In this document: in pieces, positions 1 to 6,247 of the stretch | How the letters are laid out: each line of letters starts with the position of its first letter | How positions within the stretch are numbered: position 1 is the first letter of the stretch | Origin: JANXSD01 sp038206385 | GTDB taxonomy: Bacteria > Bacteroidota > Bacteroidia > AKYH767-A > OLB10 | NCBI GenBank assembly: GCA_038206385.1 | Contig: JBBRAW010000142.1 | Coordinates: 1 to 6,998, forward strand | Direction of reading: 5' to 3' | Length of the DNA: 6,998 nucleotides | Position numbers and translations under genes: made by a program | Notes under the pieces: model-generated | Databases searched by the model: none | The model's input: the letters and a program-made list of their open reading frames with translations, nothing else | Told to the model about the DNA's origin: nothing

Positions 1-1117
1 CAATAATTGAAAACACCACAAGCACTTTTCGGTAAGGTATAATTTTAGTTATTTGATTTAAGCCGACTCCTGCAAAGAGTAAACATAACGGAGCAATAGG
101 GAATAAAAATCTAAATCCTGCACTAGAATAATTGTAAAAAAGAATCACCGTAAGATATCCTACAAAAATTATTTCAGAAAGTTCTAATGATTTCCTTAAT
201 CTTAAAAAAAGGCCAAGAATCATACTTAGCATAAATATTTTCTTGCAAATTGTTCCGATAAATGAAAAAGGAAGATCAGTATTCGTTTGTATGAAATAAT
301 TGAAAATGTCATAGTACAAATTTAGATGCTGATATGCCATCGTTAAGCTTGGATTAAAAAGCTGGGCGCGTAATTGATGACTCATTTCAATTCCAGAGCT
401 AACGGAAAAAAGTAAATAGTTAAGAAGTAGAAAAAAAACAAATGATAGGATTGGCAATAATACTCCAAAGTAAAAAAAATATTTTTTCGTAACTTCTTTT
501 TTTCGTAAAAACGTATTCAACATGTATAAAAAAATCGCAACCGGAACAACAAATCCTATCGGACGAATGGAGACGAGCAATCCAGATAATAACGCAATTG
601 CAATTAAATTTGACCATGAATAATTTTGTTTGTCAAATCTATATAGGATCAATAAAAGAACAAATGTGAATGGAATTTCAGAATTAATTTCAGACTTAAA
701 TCTCAAAATCCAAGGATTAAATACAAAGAATAAAATTAGTAGTATACATTTCCAATTCGACAAATATTTTTTTGCCCACCCAACAAAAACAATAATTAAG
801 AAAATCAAATAACATGTAATTGTATAATTAAAAGCTAACATATTATTACCAAATAATGCATAAATAGGACTTAATAAAAGTGGAAATCCAATTGTGTATG
901 CTGTAGGTCCCAAAATTGGGTAGCTTTCATTGTATATATAGCCGGTTTCGTATTGAGGAATTCTTTGAACAATATTTTTTGCCTGATGAATATATTGAGC
1001 GAAATCATCACCCCAATCTTGATCTTTTCTTATATTAATGCATAGCAATAAAACACAAGAAATTATTAATAGACATTTCCAAACTAAAGACGTAGTAGAC
1101 GTTTTATTTAGCAACAT
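1..1117 (-). CDS. Membrane glycosyltransferase, GT39/ArnT-like (GT-C fold), partial: C-terminus beyond left edge
   Basis: Reading the minus strand from ATG at 1117-1115 gives 372 uninterrupted codons to base 1, so the C-terminus lies outside the window. The N-terminus MLLNKTSTTSLVWK leads into a hydrophobic segment (about residues 12-27). A periplasm-facing loop then carries an acidic pair, D37-D38 in QDWGDDFAQYIHQAKNI, where GT-C enzymes keep their catalytic acidic residue. YPILGP...IGFPLLLSPIYALFG (about 66-90) matches the 'PxGFPxLLxPxYxLFG' pattern of GT39/ArnT-like proteins. Many further hydrophobic helices follow. Such enzymes move a sugar from a polyprenyl-phosphate donor to a lipid or protein acceptor on the outer face of the inner membrane; the actual donor and acceptor cannot be told here. 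This ATG is the first after an in-frame TGA upstream. No Shine-Dalgarno sequence is visible. Short plus-strand ORFs across this region are shadows. Confidence is high for the gene and moderate for the family. Confidence 0.85.
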   Translation of the reverse strand, partial: MLLNKTSTTSLVWKCLLIISCVLLLCINIRKDQDWGDDFAQYIHQAKNIVQRIPQYETGYIYNESYPILGPTAYTIGFPLLLSPIYALFGNNMLAFNYTITCYLIFLIIVFVGWAKKYLSNWKCILLILFFVFNPWILRFKSEINSEIPFTFVLLLILYRFDKQNYSWSNLIAIALLSGLLVSIRPIGFVVPVAIFLYMLNTFLRKKEVTKKYFFYFGVLLPILSFVFFLLLNYLLFSVSSGIEMSHQLRAQLFNPSLTMAYQHLNLYYDIFNYFIQTNTDLPFSFIGTICKKIFMLSMILGLFLRLRKSLELSEIIFVGYLTVILFYNYSSAGFRFLFPIAPLCLLFAGVGLNQITKIIPYRKVLVVFSII

Positions 1118-1188
1118 TTGTATGAAATATGAACATATATTTAAATATTGGATTAATAGATATTTGAATCATAATAATTTAAATTTGT

Positions 1189-1196
1189 CAAACTTA
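1189..1196 (-). promoter_or_regulatory. Candidate Bacteroidota -7 box for the glycosyltransferase gene
   Basis: On the minus strand these bases read TAAGTTTG, an exact match to the Bacteroidota -7 consensus TAnnTTTG, about 70 bases upstream of the ATG at 1117. No clear TTG -33 element is visible at the expected distance, so this is a weak call in AT-rich DNA. Confidence 0.3.
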
Positions 1197-1218
1197 AGAA
1201 AATCCATTTTACCACAGG

Positions 1219-1246
1219 CTAAAACATAGAATTATTCTATTTTTAG
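1219..1246. repeat. 13-bp inverted repeat with one bulged base in the divergent intergenic region
   Basis: CTAAAA (1219-1224) and ATAGAAT (1226-1232) are matched by ATTCTAT (1234-1240) and TTTTAG (1241-1246), with T1233 at the centre and C1225 bulged. The near-absent loop and the position between two divergent genes favour a DNA operator or cruciform over a transcription terminator, but no regulator is known and AT-rich dyads do arise by chance. Confidence 0.45.
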
Positions 1247-1282
1247 TAGTAAGATTAAATATTACAGGATGATCTTTGATGA

Positions 1283-1290
1283 TAAATTTG
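1283..1290 (+). promoter_or_regulatory. Candidate -7 box for the S74 protein gene
   Basis: TAAATTTG matches TAnnTTTG exactly and lies 76 bases before the ATG at 1367, which would give a leader of roughly 70 bases. No TTG -33 element is seen about 18-21 bases upstream. Plausible but not decisive. Confidence 0.35.
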
Positions 1291-1366
1291 GAAATCTGAA
1301 GAATATTTTTTTATATTGTAAACGTCAAATCATCAATCATAATAAAAAAATCTAACCTAAAATCTA

Positions 1367-2749
1367 ATGAGAAAATCTTTGCTTTACACGAGTACAATAG
1401 CAATGCTATTGTCGTCAGCAGTTACAATTAAATCTAATGCACAATCATGGTCGTTAGCTGGAAATGCTGGAACAAATCCCACAACGCAATTTCTTGGAAC
1501 TACTGATAGTAAATTCTTGAAGTTTCGTACAAATAACGCTGTGAGATTAACAATTTCTAGTGGAGGAAGAGTAGGAATCGGCAATACAAATCCGCTTTCA
1601 CGTCTTGATATTCTTGGTGCAACAACCGATTCCGTTTCTGTAGTAAGTATTCTAGGGAAGTATTCTGGTAAAAAGCAAGATGTAATTGGATTACTGGCTA
1701 CATCAACACCAACAGATACAACAGGAATTGGTGTTTCTGGTAGTGGTAACTTTATTGGTGTAGAGGGTTCAGGAAATAATTTCGGAGTATTAGGAAACGG
1801 GGCAACAGGAGTTTATGGTTACTCAAATTACGGCACTTCGGCAGGTTTTCCAACAGGTGTTTGGGGTGAAAGTGCTGGAGGAACACAAGGTAATGGAGTG
1901 TTCGGATATGCAGCAACGGGTACTCAACAAAATATTGCTATTTGGGGAATTGCAACAGATACCGTGAACAATGGAACATCAGCAAATACTGATTTCGCAG
2001 GGTTTTTTCAAGGTAATATTGGCTATTGGAGAGCATTCAATATTTCCGATGCTAAATTCAAAAAGAATATTGAACCTTTAAATGGTGCACTTGATAAAAT
2101 TAAAAAGCTAACAACAGCATCTTACACTTTTAAAAGAGATGAATATCCAAAATTATATTTACCACAAGGTCAACAAATCGGATTCCTTGCTGATAATATG
2201 GAAAGCGTATTCCCACAATTCGTAATAAAAAATTCTCTACCTGCTAAAATTAATCCTAAAACGCATGAAGTGATTTCACAAGCTGCAGATCTTAAAATGG
2301 TAGATTATATCAGTATGATTCCAGTTCTTACAGCAGGTATTCAAGAGCAACAAGTTCAAATTGAAAATAAAGATGCACAAATCAATACGCTAAATTCTAA
2401 ATTAGCTAATCTTGAATCAAGATTAGCGGCACTTGAAGCAACATCTGTTGTACAAAATAACAGAACAGGAAATGCAATCAATGAAACTGCTGCATCTCTT
2501 GAACAAAATAATCCAAACCCTTTCACACAGTCTACTCAGATTCGTTATGCTTTGCCATCTGATTTTAAATCAGCTCAAATTATCATCACAGCACCAAACG
2601 GTAATGTTATGAAAAACTATAGCATTAAATCAAAAGGTTTAGGACAATTGACAGTTAATGCTAATGAATTAGCTGCTGGAATTTATACTTATTCATTGCT
2701 AGTTGATGGAAATATCGTTTCTACTAAATCATTAGTTCTGACAAAATAA
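1367..2749 (+). CDS. Secreted S74 (intramolecular chaperone) domain protein with GVxG stalk and T9SS type A sorting domain
   Basis: The 460-residue product begins with a signal peptide (residues 1-25, junction SNA|QS), and Gln at +1 is typical of Bacteroidota. A VGIGNTNPLSRLDI motif (69-82), common in S74 proteins of this phylum, is followed by glycine-rich GVxG repeats (122-181). The S74 domain starts at SDAKFKKNI: S227 and K232 keep the Ser/+5 Lys spacing of the self-cleaving dyad known from phage endosialidase tailspike C-terminal domains; GFLADNMESVFPQFV follows. Residues 325-358 form a coiled coil with I332/I339/L346/L353 and L342/L349/L356 in heptad register, supporting a trimer. Residues 377-460, opening SLEQNNPNPF, are a T9SS type A sorting domain. 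The inferred product is a trimeric surface or secreted fibre exported through Sec and T9SS; its ligand is unknown. The ATG gives a perfect signal peptide. A hairpin terminator follows 13 bases after the stop codon. Confidence 0.9.
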   Translation: MRKSLLYTSTIAMLLSSAVTIKSNAQSWSLAGNAGTNPTTQFLGTTDSKFLKFRTNNAVRLTISSGGRVGIGNTNPLSRLDILGATTDSVSVVSILGKYSGKKQDVIGLLATSTPTDTTGIGVSGSGNFIGVEGSGNNFGVLGNGATGVYGYSNYGTSAGFPTGVWGESAGGTQGNGVFGYAATGTQQNIAIWGIATDTVNNGTSANTDFAGFFQGNIGYWRAFNISDAKFKKNIEPLNGALDKIKKLTTASYTFKRDEYPKLYLPQGQQIGFLADNMESVFPQFVIKNSLPAKINPKTHEVISQAADLKMVDYISMIPVLTAGIQEQQVQIENKDAQINTLNSKLANLESRLAALEATSVVQNNRTGNAINETAASLEQNNPNPFTQSTQIRYALPSDFKSAQIIITAPNGNVMKNYSIKSKGLGQLTVNANELAAGIYTYSLLVDGNIVSTKSLVLTK

Positions 2750-2762
2750 TTTTCTTTCAATT

Positions 2763-2810
2763 ATAAATAATCCTTTCAGAAGTTTAATTGCTTCTGAAAG
2801 GATTATTTAT
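2763..2810 (+). terminator. Perfect 20-bp stem-loop terminator after the S74 gene
   Basis: Bases 2763-2782 are the exact reverse complement of 2791-2810, with an 8-base loop (TTTAATTG) at 2783-2790. The 3' arm ends in an AT-rich stretch and is followed by TTATATTCTTT, a broken rather than pure T-tract. Its position between the S74 stop (2749) and the asnB promoter makes a Rho-independent terminator the best reading. Confidence 0.8.
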
Positions 2811-2871
2811 TTATATTCTTTACTAGATTAACTTATACATCTGAAATAAAGGTTTTCTAATCTATATTGGA

Positions 2872-2879
2872 TACTTTTG
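2872..2879 (+). promoter_or_regulatory. asnB promoter -7 box
   Basis: TACTTTTG matches TAnnTTTG and is followed by C, as is common in this phylum. It ends 32 bases before the asnB ATG, giving a short A-rich leader (AAATAAAAAATAT just before the start) without a Shine-Dalgarno sequence. The -33 element is weak: only a T-run (2853-2856) sits at about the right distance. Confidence 0.5.
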
Positions 2880-2911
2880 CAGGCTAATTAAGATTTACAA
2901 ATAAAAAATAT

Positions 2912-4498
2912 ATGTGCGGATTTGCAGCATACACAGGATCTGATGAACAGATAAAAAAAATATTCTCGACAGATTTTTATTCTATAAAACATCGTGGCCC
3001 CGACAATTCTACTTTTGTTGATTTACAACAACATGGTTGGCTAGGATTTCATCGTTTGAAAATTGTTGATCTTTCGGAGCACGGAAATCAACCATTAATC
3101 TATCAGCATCTATATCTTTTATGCAATGGAGAAATATATAATAATTTAGATATACGAAAACAATATGTTGATTTTCCTTTTCAATCTGGTTCAGACTGTG
3201 AAAGTATTTTACCATTGTATCTGAATGTTGGATTAGAAGAAACAGCAAAATCATTAGATGCTGAATTTGCTTTTGTATTGCATGATCATTCAACAGGTCG
3301 TTATATGGCTGCTCGAGATCCTATTGGTATTCGTCCGCTTTTTTATGGTTATGCTACTGATGGTAAAATTGCATTTGCAAGTGAGATGAAAGCACTTCAT
3401 TCAACATGTAAACATGTTAAACCATTTCCTCCCGGGCATTATTATGATGGAGAAGAATTTAAACGTTATTCAGATGTAACAAAAGTTGAAAAGTTCAACC
3501 AAGATACAGATGAAGCGATGTATAAAAAAATTAATCACTATCTAACAGAAGGAATTCGCAAAAGATTGCAAGCTGATGCACCGCTAGGATATTTACTTAG
3601 TGGAGGATTAGATTCTAGTCTTGTTGCTGCTATCGGCGCAAAAATGTCAGATAAACCAATTCGTACTTTCGCAGTTGGATTGAATGAAGGAGCGATTGAT
3701 TTAAAGTATGCAAAAATTGTAGCAGATTATATTGGATCAGAACATACAGAAATCATTTTTACAATGGATGATGTTTTTGAAAGCTTAAATCATCTAATTT
3801 ATCTTCTTGAAACATGGGACATAACAACCATTCGTGCTTCAATTGGAATGTATTTGATGTGCAAAAGTATTAGCACAAAAACAAACGTAAAAACATTGCT
3901 TACGGGAGAAATTAGTGATGAACTTTTTGGATACAAATACACTGACTTCGCTCCTGATGCAAATGCTTTTCAAGAAGAGGCAGCAAAACGTATTCGTGAA
4001 ATTTATCTTTATGATGTATTACGTGCTGATCGTTCACTAGCAGGTGCAGGATTAGAGGCACGCGTTCCTTTCGGTGACCTGGATTTTGTAAAATATGTGA
4101 TGAGTATTTCTCCAACAAAAAAAATGAATTCTACTGGAACTGGAAAGTATTTATTGCGAAAAAGTTTTGATGATAAATCATTATTGCCCGAGGAAATTTT
4201 GTGGCGAGAGAAAGCAGCATTTTCTGATGCTGTTGGACATGGAATGGTAGATTATTTAAAAGCATTCGCAGAGAAACAATATACCGATATTGAATTGTCG
4301 AATGCTGCAACTAAATATTCTTATCGATCACCATTTACAAAAGAATCATTATTATATCGTGATATTTTCGAATCGCATTTCCCAGGACGAGCAGAACTAA
4401 TTCATGATTATTGGATGCCAAATAAAGCTTGGAAAAATTGCAACGTTAGTGACCCCTCTGCAAGAGTATTACCAAATTACGGAAAGAGTGGAGAGTAG
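2912..4498 (+). CDS. asnB: Asparagine synthetase B, glutamine-hydrolysing
   Basis: This cytoplasmic enzyme makes asparagine from aspartate, glutamine and ATP, releasing AMP and pyrophosphate. The start is fixed because Cys2 (MCGF) is the nucleophile of the class II glutamine amidotransferase domain. That domain also shows RGPD (28-31), FHRLKIVD, NGEIYN (72-77), SGSDCE and ARDPIGIRPLF. The synthetase half has the ATP PP-loop SGGLDSS (230-236), a GEISDE loop with the expected catalytic Glu at 333, DVLRADR, LEARVPF, LLRKSF and WREKAAFSD with the pyrophosphate-contacting Lys at 434. At 528 residues it is slightly shorter than E. coli AsnB (554). The C-terminus (HFPGRAELIHDYWMPN, then DPSARVL) resembles animal ASNS more than E. 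coli AsnB as recalled from memory. GEGSDE has become GEISDE (I334) and RVPFLD has become RVPFGD (G388). It has its own promoter box and looks monocistronic. Confidence 0.95.
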   Translation: MCGFAAYTGSDEQIKKIFSTDFYSIKHRGPDNSTFVDLQQHGWLGFHRLKIVDLSEHGNQPLIYQHLYLLCNGEIYNNLDIRKQYVDFPFQSGSDCESILPLYLNVGLEETAKSLDAEFAFVLHDHSTGRYMAARDPIGIRPLFYGYATDGKIAFASEMKALHSTCKHVKPFPPGHYYDGEEFKRYSDVTKVEKFNQDTDEAMYKKINHYLTEGIRKRLQADAPLGYLLSGGLDSSLVAAIGAKMSDKPIRTFAVGLNEGAIDLKYAKIVADYIGSEHTEIIFTMDDVFESLNHLIYLLETWDITTIRASIGMYLMCKSISTKTNVKTLLTGEISDELFGYKYTDFAPDANAFQEEAAKRIREIYLYDVLRADRSLAGAGLEARVPFGDLDFVKYVMSISPTKKMNSTGTGKYLLRKSFDDKSLLPEEILWREKAAFSDAVGHGMVDYLKAFAEKQYTDIELSNAATKYSYRSPFTKESLLYRDIFESHFPGRAELIHDYWMPNKAWKNCNVSDPSARVLPNYGKSGE

Positions 4499-4514
4499 CA
4501 TAACATCGGTTATG
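4499..4514 (+). terminator. Weak hairpin directly after the asnB stop
   Basis: CATAAC (4499-4504), loop ATCG, GTTATG (4509-4514), then ATTTTG. The 6-bp stem is short and the T-run poor. It is the only hairpin seen at the asnB end, so a terminator role is possible but weakly supported. Confidence 0.3.
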
Positions 4515-4599
4515 ATTTTGCATTACAATCAATATTGATGAATTTATACTCAATTGAATAAATTTTATTTAATGAGGCTAGAATTGAATCAACAAAAAA

Positions 4600-4782
4600 A
4601 TGGTTGCCAACAATTTAAAATTCGTTAGCCATGAGAATTTGAAAGGTATGAAGACGACGGAAAAGCAATTTGGCTATGTTAAATTTATGCATTTGCAAAG
4701 AGAAATTATGTGAAAAGTTGTTCAAGATGCTAAAACAGAAATTTTAGCACATTTCAAAAGCGGAAAACAGAAACTACAATAA
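4600..4782 (+). pseudogene. Short coding trace with one in-frame TGA, function unknown
   Basis: From ATG at 4600 there are 37 codons (starting MVANNLKFVSHENLKG and ending FMHLQREIM), a TGA at 4711-4713, then 22 more codons in the same frame (starting KVVQDAKTEILAHFK) before TAA at 4780-4782. Both sides are charged, helix-prone and similar in composition, so the stretch reads like one roughly 60-residue protein split by a nonsense change. A second in-frame ATG at 4648 could be the true start. The family is not recognised. TGA is evidently an ordinary stop here: the large intact genes have no internal TGA, and the frame ending at 5770 uses it. Alternatives are a genuine 37-residue peptide or chance. 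It fills most of the 306-base gap between asnB and the next gene; nothing else is seen there except a hairpin after asnB. Confidence 0.35.
4728..4749 (+). repeat. 8-bp inverted repeat
   Basis: TGCTAAAA (4728-4735) and TTTTAGCA (4742-4749) pair perfectly around CAGAAA. It lies inside the interrupted short reading frame and may be incidental. It could also act as a hairpin in the leader of the gene starting at 4805. Confidence 0.3.
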
Positions 4783-4804
4783 GGCTAAAATCTAAAATCC
4801 AATC

Positions 4805-5011
4805 ATGACTCAATTAACAGGGACAAGAAGTAAGCGAAAGTTTAATTTCGGCTTCTATCTTTCTATTATCATGTGTTTTGATTTAGGACTAATTATGCTT
4901 AAAAAATTTTCCGATTCTATAAATAGTAGTTACCCTTTGCGAGCTAATGATTATTTCCTATTAGCGTTTGGTTGTTTTAGTTTTTTTTTTAATTGTTTAC
5001 ATTGTAATTAG
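4805..5011 (+). CDS. Fragment 1 of the frameshifted membrane protein: N-terminal TM pair
   Basis: This 68-residue frame begins with a basic tail (TGTRSKRKF), then a hydrophobic helix (FGFYLSIIMCFDLGLIML), a polar loop (KKFSDSINSSYPLRAND) and the first half of a second helix. After the T-run it ends in a short tail (NCLHCN) that breaks the helix, which is the sign of the shift. The leader has CTAAAATCTA at 4785-4794, the same decamer that directly precedes the S74 start at 1367. Confidence 0.4.
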   Translation: MTQLTGTRSKRKFNFGFYLSIIMCFDLGLIMLKKFSDSINSSYPLRANDYFLLAFGCFSFFFNCLHCN

Positions 5012-5441
5012 CTATTGTAAAAAGTCACCAACTATTGTTGTTGATGAAAAACAAATTTCTTTTAGTGATGAAACATTTTATTGGTCAGCAGTTGCAAAAA
5101 TCGACTTGATAGGTAAATGGCCCAATAATTATTTGTTACAAAATAGTAAAGAAGGCACGAGGTTCACTTTCAATGATGATTCAGTTAAATATTTCTTTGA
5201 CGATATGTATTCAAACTCTTGGCAAGTAAAATATTTTATTCAACAAGTCATTATTAATAAACAAGAGTACGTGGAGGTTCTAATTAGCAATGTTGAGCCA
5301 AGTAAATTAAGAAGTGAGATCCTTGAGAATTTTAAGGGCAATCAATTCACTTCTATTCGTGGAATTATATTATGGGGGGCATTGTTTTTTTGGCTTCCCA
5401 TCATCTTTCAAGATTACCCCTCTTTTCTTGGAAAGCAATAA
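4968..5441 (+). CDS. Fragment 2: first soluble domain and start of the second TM pair
   Basis: This frame opens only at a TTG (4968) inside the hydrophobic stretch, so an independent start is unlikely. It finishes the second helix (FFLIVYIVISYC) and then encodes a soluble region beginning SPTIVVDEKQISFSDETFYW, with alternating hydrophobic strands and an aromatic-rich, acidic middle (FNDDSVKYFFDDMYSNSW). It ends in a new hydrophobic helix (IILWGALFFWLPIIF) and a stop just after GKQ. It is the longest uninterrupted piece (157 codons) and the one an automatic caller would most likely report alone. Function unknown. Confidence 0.45.
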   Translation: MVVLVFFLIVYIVISYCKKSPTIVVDEKQISFSDETFYWSAVAKIDLIGKWPNNYLLQNSKEGTRFTFNDDSVKYFFDDMYSNSWQVKYFIQQVIINKQEYVEVLISNVEPSKLRSEILENFKGNQFTSIRGIILWGALFFWLPIIFQDYPSFLGKQ

Positions 5442-5770
5442 GTGGAGAATGTTTCGTGTTAGGACTTTGGTTTTTCTTAAACACTTACTTTATGTACTAC
5501 TTCTCAATGTCGGAGAAATATTTTGTAGTAAAAAATCACAACTTCCTTTGGATAAATAAAATTTATAAAGTTGAAGAGATAAGAGAGATTGTCTTTGAAG
5601 CAAATGGGAAAAATATGCCAAACTGTTTAAGAATAATTACAAAAGACTTTAGAAATAAATTGTATCCCGCAGGTACGCTTAACATCAAAACTTGGCTAAA
5701 CTTAAGAGATACGCTTGGGTTTAATGGAATCACTGTAAGGAACGAATGCATTGCTAAATATTTAAGCTGA
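5372..5770 (+). CDS. Fragment 3: last TM helix and second soluble domain
   Basis: The first roughly 20 residues from ATG 5372 overlap fragment 2 in another frame and look unlike a natural helix; the meaningful part starts near ISGECFVLGLWFFLNTYF. A second soluble domain follows: EKYFVVKNHNFLWINKIY, VEEIREIVFEANGK, LRIITKDFRNKLYPAGTL, then WLNLRDTLGFNGITV. The pattern of strand, 'eI..I' strand, basic loop, strand and C-terminal amphipathic helix recalls small membrane-tethered pleckstrin-like (bPH) folds, but that is inference from pattern only. If this piece is expressed alone it would be a single-pass membrane protein. Confidence 0.45.
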   Translation: MGGIVFLASHHLSRLPLFSWKAISGECFVLGLWFFLNTYFMYYFSMSEKYFVVKNHNFLWINKIYKVEEIREIVFEANGKNMPNCLRIITKDFRNKLYPAGTLNIKTWLNLRDTLGFNGITVRNECIAKYLS

Positions 5771-5771
5771 C

Positions 5772-5796
5772 ATTGCACTATGTTTTTAATAGCAAT
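5772..5796 (+). terminator. Possible weak terminator after the frameshifted gene
   Basis: ATTGC (5772-5776) plus TAT (5779-5781) pair with ATA plus GCAAT (5789-5796) around the loop GTTTTTA, with a two-base bulge (AC). TAGTTTTTATT follows shortly after. It starts two bases after the TGA at 5768-5770, which fits a terminator, but the stem is short and AT-rich. Confidence 0.35.
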
Positions 5797-5851
5797 ACCT
5801 AGTTTTTATTCATTATTCAACAAAGAAATTATAAAAGGTTATTTTTTTGCC

Positions 5852-5871
5852 AACTATTTGTATCAATAGTT
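5852..5871 (+). repeat. 7-bp inverted repeat upstream of a T-run
   Basis: AACTATT (5852-5858) and AATAGTT (5865-5871) pair perfectly around TGTATC and are followed about ten bases later by ATTTTTTAT. It could be a second termination site for the gene ending at 5770. Low weight in AT-rich DNA. Confidence 0.25.
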
Positions 5872-6007
5872 CGTTATAAAATTTTTTATGAAGAGATATA
5901 CTTTAAACTGGTCTCGCTAAAGTCTAGTTCAATTTAATAGGGATACTAGTCAACTAATAATGATGGCACATAAATTAGGTCTACTCGATACTTGCTTTTC
6001 TGTTTAG

Positions 6008-6100
6008 CGGGGATGCTACGCATCCCTCCCCAAATCAAAATTACGAAGTAAATCACAGCTAATCGGTTATTAATTATTTATAGTCGCTAGTAATTGGGTT
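6008..6100 (+). repeat. Direct repeat, copy 1 (with intact hairpin head)
   Basis: This 93-base block recurs at 6248-6340 with 85 of 93 positions identical and no gaps. The head carries a GC-rich hairpin unlike the surroundings: GGGATGC (6010-6016), TAC, GCATCCC (6020-6026), then TCCCC. A fully conserved 25-base core, 6063-6087 (CGGTTATTAATTATTTATAG inside it), is shared with copy 2. Similarity continues weakly past 6100 after about ten extra bases in this copy. Confidence 0.85.
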
Positions 6101-6247
6101 CGCTTGTTTTAAAACTCTTTTTACTAATCCTAAATCTTATTAAAATTGGAAAATCCTAATATCTATTTCAGTTTGATTGGGAAGCGAAGCAGTTAAATGA
6201 TTCTGATAAATAAAGCAGTTCTATTCGTTATATATTTTTCAATTCGT

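Larger units (their letters stand above)
4805..5770 (+). pseudogene. Membrane protein of unknown family, split by two compensating frameshifts
   Basis: The start (ATG 4805) and the stop (TGA ending 5770) are in the same frame and span exactly 322 codons, but the middle is readable only in another frame. The first shift is at the ten-T run 4981-4990: nine Ts would join ...RANDYFLLAFGCFSFF to LIVYIVISYCKK and complete a transmembrane helix. The second lies before 5441 (for example at GGAAAGCAATAA, where one more A gives GKAISGE) and joins FQDYPSFLG to ISGECFVLGLWFF. The repaired product of about 321 residues has two TM helices, a soluble domain with alternating beta-like pattern, two more TM helices and a second soluble domain, which looks like an internal duplication. 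No enzymatic motif or known family is recognised. It may be a true pseudogene, an assembly error at homopolymers, or a gene using slippage at the T-run. No clear promoter box is seen upstream. Confidence 0.65.

Noticed and set aside
420..617. Minus-strand 65-codon frame with Cys-rich sequence
   Set aside because: It overlaps the long glycosyltransferase frame on the same strand in another phase and has no sensible domain; it is a shadow.
630..1229. Two plus-strand frames of about 60 codons (630-812 and 1038-1229)
   Set aside because: Both lie opposite the glycosyltransferase gene or run into its leader, with low-complexity AT-driven composition.
1357..1366. Decamer CTAAAATCTA before the S74 start, repeated at 4785-4794
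   Set aside because: It is suggestive of a shared leader motif, but ten AT-rich bases recurring twice in 7 kb is weak, and the distance to the ATG differs (0 and 10 bases).
3009..3293. 94-codon minus-strand frame inside asnB
   Set aside because: It is antisense to the amidotransferase domain, which is fully conserved in motif order; a shadow.
5314..5559. Third overlapping plus-strand frame
   Set aside because: It is in a phase that continues neither hydrophobic helix nor soluble domain of the frameshifted gene.
5939..5947. GGGATACTA, possible third partial copy of the repeat head
   Set aside because: Only nine bases match and the flanks diverge at once; likely chance.
5960..6007. 15-codon frame ending just at repeat copy 1
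   Set aside because: Too short, no start signal and no recognisable content.
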